64,000 nt of DNA from Pseudomonas alkylphenolica (GTDB taxonomy: Bacteria; Pseudomonadota; Gammaproteobacteria; Pseudomonadales; Pseudomonadaceae). The notes beneath the pieces were generated by a model. It was not told the origin of the DNA. It saw only the letters and a program-made list of their open reading frames with translations, and did not search any database. The position numbers and the translations under genes are program-made. Location of the stretch: the NCBI RefSeq assembly GCF_016009175.1, contig NZ_JADUCM010000032.1, positions 1 through 64,000 of the forward strand, in the 5' to 3' direction. Shown piece by piece: positions 7,496-15,936 of the stretch (positions within the stretch are counted from its first letter, which is position 1; the number at the start of each line of letters is the position of its first letter).

Positions 7496-8941
7496 TTACC
7501 CTTCGAGCTTGCTCTTGAGCAATTGGTTCACTTGCTGCGGGTTGGCCTTGCCTTTGGATGCTTTCATCGCCTGACCGACGAAGAAGCCGAACATCTTGCC
7601 GCGCTTGGCTTCGTCAGCGGCGCGGTATTGCTCGACCTGCTCGGCGTTGGCTGCGAGCATTTCGTCCAGCACCTTCTCGATCGCACCGCTGTCGGTGACC
7701 TGTTTCAGGCCTTCGGCTTCGATGATCTGGTCGGCATCGCCTTCACCGGCAGCCATCTTCTCGAAGACCACCTTGGCGATCTTGCCGCTGATGGTGTTGT
7801 CGAGGATGCGCTGCAACATGCCGCCCAGTTGTGCGGCGCTAACCGGCGCCTGGTCGATTTCCAGGCCGAGCTTGTTGAGCAGGCTGCCCAGTTCGACCAT
7901 GACCCAGTTGGCGGCCAGCTTGGCATCGCCGCACACGGCAACTACCTGTTCGAAGTAGTCCGCTTGCTCGCGGCTCGAGGCCAGTACGTTGGCATCGTAG
8001 GCCGAGAGGCCGAACTGGCTCTGGAAGCGCTCGCGTTTCTGCGGTGGCAGTTCCGGCAGCGTGGCGCGAATGGTCTCGAGGTAAGCGCCCTCGATCACCA
8101 CCGGCAGCAGGTCCGGATCGGGGAAGTAACGGTAGTCGTTGGCTTCCTCTTTGCTGCGCATGGAGCGGGTTTCGTCTTTGTTCGGGTCGTACAGGCGGGT
8201 TTCCTGAACAACCTTGCCGCCGTCTTCGATCAGTTCGATCTGACGCTGGATTTCGCTGTTGATCGCGCGCTCGATGAAGCGGAACGAGTTGACGTTCTTG
8301 ATCTCGCAGCGGGTGCCGAACTCGACCTGGCCCTTTGGCCGCACCGACACGTTGCAGTCGCAACGCAGCGAGCCTTCGGCCATGTTGCCGTCGCAGATGC
8401 CGAGGTAGCGCACCAGCGCGTGGATGGCCTTGACGTAGGCCACGGCTTCCTTGGCGTTGCGCATGTCCGGTTCGGAAACGATTTCCAGCAGCGGGGTGCC
8501 AGCACGGTTCAGGTCGATGCCGGTGGAACCGCTGAAGTCTTCGTGCAGGCTTTTGCCGGCGTCTTCTTCAAGGTGTGCGCGGGTAATGCCGACACGCTTG
8601 ACCGTGCCGTCTTCCAGGGCGATGTCCAGGTGGCCCTTGCCGACGATCGGCAGCTCCATCTGGCTGATCTGGTAACCCTTGGGCAGGTCCGGGTAGAAGT
8701 AGTTCTTGCGCGCGAACACGTTGTGCTGGCCGATCTCGGCGTCAATCGCCAGGCCGAACATGCAGGCCATGCGCACCGCTTCCTGGTTGAGCACCGGCAG
8801 TACGCCGGGCATTCCCAGGTCGATCAGGCTGGCCTGGGTGTTCGGCTCGGAACCGAAGGTGGTAGCGCTGCCGGAGAAAATCTTCGACTGGGTGGCGAGC
8901 TGGGTGTGAATCTCCAGCCCGATGACAACTTCCCATTGCAT
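7496..8941 (-). CDS. gatB: Asp-tRNA(Asn)/Glu-tRNA(Gln) amidotransferase subunit B
   Basis: A 481-residue GatB of standard length. The N-terminal WEVVIGLEIHTQLATQSKIFS and the region GTPLLEIVSEPDM are family signatures, and the C-terminal helical YqeY-like tail (about 330-481) binds tRNA. With GatA and GatC it phosphorylates and amidates misacylated Asp-tRNA(Asn) or Glu-tRNA(Gln) using ammonia from GatA. It is the last gene of gatC-gatA-gatB, 11 bases after gatA, and is followed by a perfect REP hairpin. Confidence 0.97.
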   Translation of the reverse strand: MQWEVVIGLEIHTQLATQSKIFSGSATTFGSEPNTQASLIDLGMPGVLPVLNQEAVRMACMFGLAIDAEIGQHNVFARKNYFYPDLPKGYQISQMELPIVGKGHLDIALEDGTVKRVGITRAHLEEDAGKSLHEDFSGSTGIDLNRAGTPLLEIVSEPDMRNAKEAVAYVKAIHALVRYLGICDGNMAEGSLRCDCNVSVRPKGQVEFGTRCEIKNVNSFRFIERAINSEIQRQIELIEDGGKVVQETRLYDPNKDETRSMRSKEEANDYRYFPDPDLLPVVIEGAYLETIRATLPELPPQKRERFQSQFGLSAYDANVLASSREQADYFEQVVAVCGDAKLAANWVMVELGSLLNKLGLEIDQAPVSAAQLGGMLQRILDNTISGKIAKVVFEKMAAGEGDADQIIEAEGLKQVTDSGAIEKVLDEMLAANAEQVEQYRAADEAKRGKMFGFFVGQAMKASKGKANPQQVNQLLKSKLEG

Positions 8942-8952
8942 GTGGTGATCCC

Positions 8953-10404
8953 TCAGAAGCCGTTAGGTGCGCGGGTGTGCCAATCAGTCACTTGCTGATA
9001 GCGATGCGCGACGTTGAGCAGGCGGCCTTCCTGGAAGTACGGGGCGAGCAACTGCACGCCAACCGGCAGACCCTCGACAAAACCGGCCGGCATCGACAGG
9101 CCCGGCAGGCCCGCGAGGTTGGCGGTAATGGTGTACACGTCTTCCAGGTACGCAGCGACCGGGTCGTTGTTCTTGGCACCGATCTTCCAGGCCAGGTTTG
9201 GCGTGGTCGGGCCGAGAATCACGTCGACGTCGTTGAAGGCGGCCATGAAGTCGTTCTTGATCAGGCGGCGGATTTTCTGCGCTTGCAGGTAGTAGGCGTC
9301 GTAGTAGCCGGCCGAAAGGGCATAGGCACCGACCATGATCCGGCGCTGCACTTCGGCACCGAAGCCTTCGCCACGGGAGCGCTTGTACAGGTCGGTAAGG
9401 TCAACCGGGTTCTCGCAGCGGTAGCCGAAACGTACGCCGTCGAAACGCGACAGGTTGGACGAGGCTTCTGCCGGGGCGATCACGTAGTAAGCCGGAATCG
9501 CATGCTGCATGTTCGGCAGGCTGATTTCCTTGATCACGGCGCCAAGCTTTTCCAGTTCCTTGACGCTGGCCTGGATCAGGTCGGCAATGCGCGGATCGAG
9601 GCCGGCGCCGAAATATTCCTTCGGCAGACCGATGCGCAGGCCCTCGAGCGAGCCGTTCAGGCCGGCGCTGTAGTCCGGTACGGGCTCATCGATGCAGGTG
9701 GAGTCCTTGGTGTCGAAGCCGGCCATGCCTTGCAGCAGCAGGGCGCAGTCTTCGGCGGTGCGGGCCAGTGGGCCGCCCTGGTCGAGGCTGGAGGCGTAAG
9801 CGATCATGCCCCAGCGCGAAACACGACCGTACGTCGGTTTCAGGCCGGTGAGGTTGGTCAACGCTGCCGGCTGTCGGATAGAGCCGCCGGTGTCGGTGCC
9901 GGTGGTCGCCGGCAGCAGGCGCGCCGCCACGGCAGCCGCAGAACCGCCGGACGAACCGCCGGGTACGTGCTCCAGGTTCCACGGGTTCTTCACCGGGCCG
10001 TAGTGACTGGATTCGTTGGCCGAACCCATGGCGAACTCGTCCATGTTGGTCTTGCCCAGGGTCACCGTACCGGCCTCGGCCAGCTTGCTGACGACGGTAG
10101 CGTCGTAGGGTGCCTTGAAGTTGTCGAGCATCTTCGAGCCGCAGCTGGTGCGGATGCCCTGGGTGCAGAACAGGTCCTTGTGGGCGATCGGGGCGCCGAG
10201 CAAGGGGCCGTTCTCACCGGCGGCGCGACGGGCGTCGGCGGCACGGGCCTGGCTGATGGCCAGTTCTTCGGTCACACTGATGAAGCTGTTGAGCTGCGGG
10301 TCGAGCTGGTTGATCCGCGCCAGCAGGGTGCGGGTCAGCTCTTCGGAAGAAAACTTTTTGTCGGCGAGTCCGCGGGCGATCTCGGCCAGGGTCAGTTGAT
10401 GCAT
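8953..10404 (-). CDS. gatA: Asp-tRNA(Asn)/Glu-tRNA(Gln) amidotransferase subunit A
   Basis: A 483-residue glutamine amidase. The amidase-signature Ser-cisSer-Lys triad is intact: Lys76 (AHKDLF), Ser151 in GGSSGGSAAA and Ser175 in GTDTGGS. It releases ammonia from glutamine for the GatB kinase and transamidase site. The ATG at 10404 gives the standard MHQLTLAEIARGL start. The frame remains open through gatC on the other reading phase, but those residues are not GatA-like. It lies 16 bases downstream of gatC in the same transcript. Confidence 0.97.
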   Translation of the reverse strand: MHQLTLAEIARGLADKKFSSEELTRTLLARINQLDPQLNSFISVTEELAISQARAADARRAAGENGPLLGAPIAHKDLFCTQGIRTSCGSKMLDNFKAPYDATVVSKLAEAGTVTLGKTNMDEFAMGSANESSHYGPVKNPWNLEHVPGGSSGGSAAAVAARLLPATTGTDTGGSIRQPAALTNLTGLKPTYGRVSRWGMIAYASSLDQGGPLARTAEDCALLLQGMAGFDTKDSTCIDEPVPDYSAGLNGSLEGLRIGLPKEYFGAGLDPRIADLIQASVKELEKLGAVIKEISLPNMQHAIPAYYVIAPAEASSNLSRFDGVRFGYRCENPVDLTDLYKRSRGEGFGAEVQRRIMVGAYALSAGYYDAYYLQAQKIRRLIKNDFMAAFNDVDVILGPTTPNLAWKIGAKNNDPVAAYLEDVYTITANLAGLPGLSMPAGFVEGLPVGVQLLAPYFQEGRLLNVAHRYQQVTDWHTRAPNGF

Positions 10405-10420
10405 GGCAGGCTCTATTCCC

Positions 10421-10708
10421 TTACTCGATGACTTTCGGAACCAGGTACAGGCCGTTTTCCGTCGCCGGGGCAATGGCCTGGTAGCTGTCACGATGGTTAC
10501 TTTCTGTTACCACATCGGCGCGCAGGCGCTGATTGGCTTCCAGTGGGTGCGCCAATGGCTCAATGCCAGTGGTGTCGACCGCTTGCATCTGGTCGACCAG
10601 TCCCAGAATACTGTTCAGGGCATCGGTAGTGCGTGGCAGATCGGCTTCATTCAGGCCCAGTCGGGCCAGATGGGCGATCTTTTCCACGTCGCAGCGTTCA
10701 AGCGCCAT
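10421..10708 (-). CDS. gatC: Asp-tRNA(Asn)/Glu-tRNA(Gln) amidotransferase subunit C
   Basis: A 95-residue GatC, the small belt-like subunit that stabilises the GatA-GatB interface. It begins MALERCDVEKIAHLARLGL, as usual for the family. An in-frame start at 10729 would add MFPQEIP but would read through the AGGAGAT ribosome site, so 10708 is preferred. It is the first gene of the gatCAB unit and is divergent from mreB across a 202-base spacer. Confidence 0.95.
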   Translation of the reverse strand: MALERCDVEKIAHLARLGLNEADLPRTTDALNSILGLVDQMQAVDTTGIEPLAHPLEANQRLRADVVTESNHRDSYQAIAPATENGLYLVPKVIE

Positions 10709-10837
10709 GGGGATCTCCTGGGGAAACAAAAACGGATTTGGTCCGCGATGAGGAACATGCTGGCAGATTTACGGTCATAAGGCCGCGATTGTGTGCTGGC
10801 TTGCTCGGAAAAACTGCCAATTTAACATATTGGCGCC

Positions 10838-10866
10838 TTGCCCAAAATCCCCGCCGTTGTTAGAGT
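10838..10866 (+). promoter_or_regulatory. Possible sigma-70 promoter for mreB
   Basis: TTGCCC (10838-10843) and TAGAGT (10861-10866) are separated by 17 bases, 45 bases before the mreB ATG. A second candidate pair, TTGCTC at 10801 with TAACAT at 10823, lies further up. Both are partial matches. Confidence 0.35.
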
Positions 10867-10910
10867 TTGCCGCACTTTTTTACCCACGCGTTGCCTAGGG
10901 TCACTTTCCC

Positions 10911-11948
10911 ATGTTCAAGAAACTGCGTGGCATGTTTTCCAGCGATCTTTCCATCGACCTGGGGACTGCCAACACCCTTATTTACGTGCGTGAGCGCGGT
11001 ATCGTCCTGAATGAGCCCTCTGTTGTGGCCATTCGTACGCACGGCAACCAGAAAAGTGTCGTCGCGGTAGGTACCGAAGCCAAACGCATGCTGGGCCGTA
11101 CGCCCGGCAACATTGCTGCCATTCGTCCGATGAAGGACGGCGTGATCGCCGACTTCAGCGTTTGTGAAAAAATGCTGCAGTACTTCATCAACAAGGTTCA
11201 CGAGAACAGCTTCCTGCAGCCAAGCCCGCGGGTACTGATCTGTGTGCCGTGCAAATCGACCCAGGTCGAGCGTCGCGCCATTCGTGAATCGGCGCTGGGC
11301 GCCGGTGCCCGCGAAGTATTCCTGATTGAAGAGCCGATGGCTGCCGCTATCGGTGCCGGCCTGCCGGTCGAGGAAGCTCGTGGTTCGATGGTCGTCGATA
11401 TCGGTGGCGGTACCACTGAAATTGCACTGATCTCCCTGAACGGCGTGGTCTATGCCGAGTCCGTACGTGTGGGTGGTGACCGCTTCGACGAAGCGATCGT
11501 GACCTACGTGCGCCGCAACTACGGCAGCCTGATCGGCGAATCCACCGCCGAGCGCATCAAGCAGGAAATCGGCACTGCCTACCCAGGTGGCGAAGTACGT
11601 GAAGTCGATGTCCGCGGCCGTAACCTGGCCGAGGGCGTGCCACGTGCCTTCACCCTGAACTCCAACGAGGTGCTCGAAGCCCTTCAGGAGTCGCTGGCGA
11701 CCATCGTCCAGGCGGTCAAGAGCGCGCTGGAGCAATCGCCTCCGGAGCTGGCGTCGGACATCGCCGAGCGTGGTCTGGTGCTGACCGGTGGTGGCGCCCT
11801 GCTGCGCGACCTCGACAAGCTGCTGGCTCAGGAAACCGGCCTGCCGGTCATCGTTGCCGAAGACCCGCTGACCTGCGTTGCCCGCGGCGGTGGTCGTGCC
11901 CTGGAGATGATGGACAAACACACCATGGACCTGCTCTCCAGCGAGTAA
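10911..11948 (+). CDS. mreB: Rod shape-determining protein MreB (bacterial actin)
   Basis: A 345-residue actin homologue, the standard MreB length. ATP-binding phosphate loops are visible as SIDLGTANTLIY near residue 13 and VVDIGGGTTEIALIS near 162, with the adenosine motif LTGGGALL near 288. MreB polymers on the inner membrane position the elongation machinery and set rod shape. It heads mreB-mreC-mreD. The 166-base gap to mreC contains hairpin sequence, so mreB may be expressed above the other two. Confidence 0.98.
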   Translation: MFKKLRGMFSSDLSIDLGTANTLIYVRERGIVLNEPSVVAIRTHGNQKSVVAVGTEAKRMLGRTPGNIAAIRPMKDGVIADFSVCEKMLQYFINKVHENSFLQPSPRVLICVPCKSTQVERRAIRESALGAGAREVFLIEEPMAAAIGAGLPVEEARGSMVVDIGGGTTEIALISLNGVVYAESVRVGGDRFDEAIVTYVRRNYGSLIGESTAERIKQEIGTAYPGGEVREVDVRGRNLAEGVPRAFTLNSNEVLEALQESLATIVQAVKSALEQSPPELASDIAERGLVLTGGGALLRDLDKLLAQETGLPVIVAEDPLTCVARGGGRALEMMDKHTMDLLSSE

Positions 11949-11967
11949 GCTGGCTGCAGCAAACATG

Positions 11968-12040
11968 ACGCCCGGTTTACAGGTAGTGCCCACAGTGCTA
12001 CCTGTATGTGCTGGGCTGACGTCCGTGTGGGCGTTATTTT
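11968..12040 (+). terminator. Nested hairpins and T-rich end after mreB (attenuator-like)
   Basis: ACGCCC (11968-11973) pairs with GGGCGT (12029-12034), followed by TATTTT. Inside it ACAGGTA (11979-11985) pairs with TACCTGT (11999-12005). Together they form a branched structure ending in a short U-rich tract between mreB and mreC. It could end part of the mreB transcripts. Confidence 0.45.
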
Positions 12041-12102
12041 CCGTCAAACCACAAGCAGGCCGGTGCGTTGCCGTATGAATGACCTCTTGAATCGTCGTCC
12101 AC

Positions 12103-12108
12103 GAGGAG
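12103..12108 (+). promoter_or_regulatory. Ribosome binding site supporting an ATT start of mreC
   Basis: GAGGAG is six bases before ATT at 12115-12117. An in-frame TGA lies just upstream at 12088-12090, so no ATG, GTG or TTG is available between that stop and this site. Confidence 0.75.
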
Positions 12109-12114
12109 CGGCCC

Positions 12115-13185
12115 ATTAAACCGCTTTTCGCCAAGGGCCCTTCGCTGGGCGTGCGCCTGCTCGTGCTGGTTGTACTGTCGATCACCCTGATGGTGGTCGA
12201 TGCGCGCTTCCCGCTGCTCAAACCGGTACGCAGCCAGATGGGGCTGGTGTTGATGGAGTCCTATCACATCACCGACATGCCGCAGAGCCTGTGGCAGGGT
12301 ATCGCCAGCCAGTTTGGCAGCCGTACCGAGCTGATTGCCGAGAACGAGAAACTCAAGACCGAAGCCCTGCTGATGCAGGGGCGCGTGCAGAAGCTCGCGG
12401 CCCTGACCGAGCAGAACGTGCGCCTGCGCGAGTTGCTCAACTCGTCGGCGCTGGTCAACGAGAAGGTCGAAGTTGCCGAACTGATCGGTGTTGATCCCAA
12501 CCCGTTTACCCATCGCATCCTGATCAACAAGGGTGAGCGCGATGGCGTGGTGCTGGGGCAGCCGGTGCTTGATGCCCGTGGCCTGATGGGCCAGGTGGTC
12601 GAGCTGATGCCGTACACCGCACGGGTCTTGCTGCTGACCGACACCACCCACAGCATTCCGGTACAGGTAAACCGTAACGGCTTGCGCGCCATTGCCAGTG
12701 GCACGGGTAACCCCGAGCGCCTGGAACTGCGCCACGTTGCCGACACCGCAGACATCAAGGAAGGCGACCTGTTGGTCAGCTCCGGCCTGGGCCAGCGCTT
12801 CCCGGCAGGCTACCCGGTGGCCACGGTCAAGGAAGTGATTCATGATTCCGGCCAGCCATTCGCCATTGTTCGGGCGATTCCAACGGCTGCGCTGAACCGC
12901 AGCCGTTACCTGTTGCTGGTATTTACCGACAGCCGCACCCCTGAACAGCGCGCCGCCGATGCCGCGATGGCTCAGGAAGCCGCAGATCGCCAAGGCTTGC
13001 CGGGTACTGGTGAAGCGACACAGCCCGCTGCCGGTGCACAGGCGCCGGCGGCCAGCAGTGCGCCGGCGGCCCCAGCCAATCCAGGGCAGGCACCGACAGC
13101 GGCGCCAGCAGCCCCGGCTGCCGCGCCAGCGGCTCCGGCCGCAGCAACGGGCGCGGCCCCTGCCACGTCCCGGGAGAGACACTGA
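12115..13185 (+). CDS. mreC: Rod shape-determining protein MreC, probable ATT start
   Basis: A bitopic inner-membrane protein linking MreB to the periplasmic wall-synthesis enzymes. Reading from ATT at 12115 gives 356 residues beginning IKPLFAKGPSLGVRLLVLVV (initiator decoded as Met). A membrane helix spans about 13-30, a coiled coil about 65-105 and the beta-rich MreC core about 115-275. The C-terminal 70 residues are rich in Ala and Pro and low in complexity. The first conventional codon, GTG at 12151, has no ribosome site and loses the cytoplasmic tail, while GAGGAG is ideally placed for the ATT. The stop overlaps the mreD ATG by one base. Confidence 0.93.
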   Translation: MKPLFAKGPSLGVRLLVLVVLSITLMVVDARFPLLKPVRSQMGLVLMESYHITDMPQSLWQGIASQFGSRTELIAENEKLKTEALLMQGRVQKLAALTEQNVRLRELLNSSALVNEKVEVAELIGVDPNPFTHRILINKGERDGVVLGQPVLDARGLMGQVVELMPYTARVLLLTDTTHSIPVQVNRNGLRAIASGTGNPERLELRHVADTADIKEGDLLVSSGLGQRFPAGYPVATVKEVIHDSGQPFAIVRAIPTAALNRSRYLLLVFTDSRTPEQRAADAAMAQEAADRQGLPGTGEATQPAAGAQAPAASSAPAAPANPGQAPTAAPAAPAAAPAAPAAATGAAPATSRERH

Positions 13186-13673
13186 TGGTAAGTACTCGCA
13201 GCCGAAACGGCTGGGTGGTCTGGCTAACGTTTGTAATTGGCCTGCTGCTCAGCGTTTCGCCATTGCCGCAGTTCATGGAAGTGTTCCGGCCGATGTGGCT
13301 GGCGCTGCTGCTGGCCTTCTGGACCCTGGCCCTGCCGCATAAGGTCGGCATGACCACCGCCTTTGTGCTCGGGCTCGCCGAGGATGTGCTGTACGGCACG
13401 TTACTGGGGCAGAATGCGCTGGTGCTGACCCTGATCACCTTCCTGGTACTGACCCTGCAGCAACGCCTGCGCATGTTCCCGATGTGGCAGCAAAGCCTGG
13501 TGATCCTGGTGATCTTCGGCCTGGCCCAGCTGATCCAGTTGTGGTTGAGCGCGCTGACCGGCAACCGCCTGCCGACCCTGGCGCTGATCTGGTCGGCGGT
13601 CATCAGTGCCTTGCTCTGGCCCTGGATCAGTTTCGCCCTGCGTGGTTTGCGTGTGCGCCTGAGCATTAACTGA
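13185..13673 (+). CDS. mreD: Rod shape-determining protein MreD
   Basis: A 162-residue hydrophobic protein with about five membrane helices, the standard MreD size, with the family-typical FVLGLAEDVLYGTLLGQNAL segment near the middle. It works with MreC in the elongasome. Translation is coupled to mreC through the ATGA overlap. It ends 33 bases before maf, in the usual mreBCD-maf-rng order of gammaproteobacteria. Confidence 0.95.
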   Translation: MVSTRSRNGWVVWLTFVIGLLLSVSPLPQFMEVFRPMWLALLLAFWTLALPHKVGMTTAFVLGLAEDVLYGTLLGQNALVLTLITFLVLTLQQRLRMFPMWQQSLVILVIFGLAQLIQLWLSALTGNRLPTLALIWSAVISALLWPWISFALRGLRVRLSIN

Positions 13674-13706
13674 GTTCGCATCCTGACCTGACAGGGAGAT
13701 GTCACC

Positions 13707-14312
13707 ATGACCCCGCTGTACCTGGCTTCTGGATCACCCCGGCGTCGAGAGTTGCTGACGCAGATCGGCATTCCCTATACCCCCCTCAGTGCGGCGGTCG
13801 ACGAAACCCCGCTGCCTGATGAGGCGGCAACTACCTATGTCGAGCGTTTGGCGCGTGCCAAGGCCCAGGCCGGTCTGGCGGTGCTGCAAGGCCATGACGC
13901 CGGAGCGCCGCTGGCTGTGCTGGGCGCCGACACGGCGGTGGTGCTGGATGGCCGGATCCTGGGTAAACCTGTCGATCAAGACGACGCGTTGGCAATGCTG
14001 GCAGCCCTGTCGGGGCGTGAACATCAGGTGCTCACGGCGGTTGCTGTTGCTGATCCTCAACGTTGCCTGAGCATCTGCGTGGCCAGCCAGGTACGTTTCA
14101 GTCCAATCTCTGTAGAGCGTGCACGTGCCTATTGGGCCAGCGGCGAGCCCCAGGACAAAGCCGGTGCCTATGCCATTCAAGGCCTGGGCGCGGTGTTTGT
14201 CGAGCGTATCGAAGGCAGCTATTCGGCCGTGGTCGGCCTGCCGCTCAGCGAGACAGCAGCGCTGTTGGCGCAGTTCGGTATCCCTTGTTGGCAGCCATCG
14301 TCAGCCCTTTGA
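13707..14312 (+). CDS. Maf family nucleoside triphosphate pyrophosphatase (dTTP/UTP type)
   Basis: A 201-residue Maf protein. The N-terminal LYLASGSPRRRELL is the substrate-loop motif, and LGADTAVVLDGRILGKP contains the catalytic Asp/Lys region. Family members remove pyrophosphate from non-canonical or excess nucleotides. The neighbourhood beside mreD and rng matches E. coli YhdE, which prefers dTTP and UTP. AGGGAG lies upstream of the ATG. Confidence 0.93.
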   Translation: MTPLYLASGSPRRRELLTQIGIPYTPLSAAVDETPLPDEAATTYVERLARAKAQAGLAVLQGHDAGAPLAVLGADTAVVLDGRILGKPVDQDDALAMLAALSGREHQVLTAVAVADPQRCLSICVASQVRFSPISVERARAYWASGEPQDKAGAYAIQGLGAVFVERIEGSYSAVVGLPLSETAALLAQFGIPCWQPSSAL

Positions 14313-14393
14313 GCGAGGTCAAGACATAACGGCTGCTAGCCAGTCGCCTGCGCGCCATCCATCATTACTGAAGTCCTTTGACGAGAGCCTGCC

Positions 14394-15851
14394 ATGAGTG
14401 AAGAGATTCTGATCAATATCACGCCGATGGAATCACGCGTGGCGGTGGTGGAGAACGGTGTTCTTCAAGAGGTGCATGTCGAGCGCACCCAGCGGCGGGG
14501 CATTGTCGGCAATATCTACAAGGGCAAGGTGGTGCGCGTACTGCCCGGCATGCAGGCGGCATTCATCGACATCGGCCTGGACCGTGCGGCGTTCATCCAT
14601 GCATCGGAGATCTCCCAGCGCGAAGGTCCGGCGGTAGAGAGCATCAGCGCGCTGGTACATGAAGGTCAGAGCCTGGTGGTTCAGGTCACCAAAGACCCGA
14701 TCGGCTCCAAAGGCGCGCGGCTGACTACCCAGTTGTCGATTCCTTCGCGCTACCTGGTGTACATGCCGCGTACCAGCCATGTCGGTATTTCCCTGAAGAT
14801 CGAAGACGAAGCCGAGCGTGAGCGGCTTAAACAGGTGGTTGCCGACTGTATTGCCCAGGAAAACATCAAGGATGCCGGCGGTTTCATCCTGCGCACCGCC
14901 GCCGAAGGCGCAGGCGCTGATGAAATTCTCATGGACATCCGCTACCTGCGCAGGCTGTGGGACCAGATCGGTACCCAGATCAAGACCGTTGGCGCACCGG
15001 TGGAAATCTACGAGGACCTGGGGCTGGCCCTGCGCACGCTGCGCGACCTGGTCAATCCGAAAATCGAGAAGATCCGCATCGATTCCCGGGAAACCTTCCA
15101 GAAAACCACGCAGTTCGTCGCCGAACTGATGCCGGAAATCGCCGATCGCCTGGAACACTACCCAGGTGAGCGCCCCATCTTCGACCTTTATGGGGTGGAG
15201 GATGAGATTCAACGCGCCCTTGATCGCAAGGTGCCGCTCAAGTCCGGTGGCTACCTGGTGGTTGATCCTGCCGAAGCCATGACCACCATCGACGTCAACA
15301 CTGGCGCCTTTGTCGGGCACCGCAACCTTGAAGAAACCATCTTCAAGACCAACCTGGAGGCGGCCACCGCCATTGCCCGGCAGCTGCGCCTGCGCAATAT
15401 CGGCGGGATCATCATCATCGACTTCATCGACATGGAGGATGAGGAGCATCAGCGCCAGGTGCTGCGGACCCTGGAGAAGCAGCTGGAGCGTGATCACGCC
15501 AAGACCAACATTATCGGCATCACCGAGCTTGGCCTGGTGCAGATGACCCGCAAGCGTACCCGTGAAAGCCTTGAACAAGTGTTGTGCGAGCCTTGCCTGT
15601 GCTGCCAGGGCCGGGGAAAGCTGAAGACCCCCGAGACGGTTTGTTACGAGATCTTCCGCGAGATTTTGCGTGAAGCACGTGCCTACCAGGCTGAAGGCTA
15701 TAGAGTACTGGCCAACCAGAAAGTGGTCGATCGCCTGCTTGATGAAGAGTCTGGCAACGTCGCTGAACTGGAGACCTTTATCGGCCGAACCATCCGCTTT
15801 CAGGTCGAGTCCATGTACTCCCAGGAGCAATACGATGTGGTGCTGCTCTGA
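14394..15851 (+). CDS. rng: Ribonuclease G
   Basis: A 485-residue RNase E/G family endoribonuclease of the short RNase G type, lacking the RNase E scaffold tail. The N-terminal S1 domain (about 35-125) includes NIYKGKVVRVLPGMQAAFIDIG. The catalytic Mg2+ ligands are Asp300 (IDVNTGAFVG) and Asp343 (IIIDFIDMED). The Cys-rich zinc-link CEPCLCCQGRG follows near 400. It matures the 5' end of 16S rRNA and takes part in mRNA decay in the cytoplasm. Confidence 0.96.
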   Translation: MSEEILINITPMESRVAVVENGVLQEVHVERTQRRGIVGNIYKGKVVRVLPGMQAAFIDIGLDRAAFIHASEISQREGPAVESISALVHEGQSLVVQVTKDPIGSKGARLTTQLSIPSRYLVYMPRTSHVGISLKIEDEAERERLKQVVADCIAQENIKDAGGFILRTAAEGAGADEILMDIRYLRRLWDQIGTQIKTVGAPVEIYEDLGLALRTLRDLVNPKIEKIRIDSRETFQKTTQFVAELMPEIADRLEHYPGERPIFDLYGVEDEIQRALDRKVPLKSGGYLVVDPAEAMTTIDVNTGAFVGHRNLEETIFKTNLEAATAIARQLRLRNIGGIIIIDFIDMEDEEHQRQVLRTLEKQLERDHAKTNIIGITELGLVQMTRKRTRESLEQVLCEPCLCCQGRGKLKTPETVCYEIFREILREARAYQAEGYRVLANQKVVDRLLDEESGNVAELETFIGRTIRFQVESMYSQEQYDVVLL

Positions 15852-15936
15852 CGTCTGAACACACCGGGCCGCTGTGCGGGCTGGCAAAGCGGCCGGTTAC
15901 GGCCATAGTTAAGGCACGAGTTGGAGGGCCATTGCC

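Noticed and set aside
7031..8998. A 655-residue plus-strand frame opposite rlpA-like gene and gatB
   Set aside because: It spans a REP element and two real genes and has repetitive Ala, Val and Leu-rich composition typical of antisense shadows.
13013..13170. Ala/Pro-rich tail of MreC considered as a frameshift or repeat expansion
   Set aside because: The frame stays open to the expected mreD overlap, and low-complexity MreC tails occur in pseudomonads.
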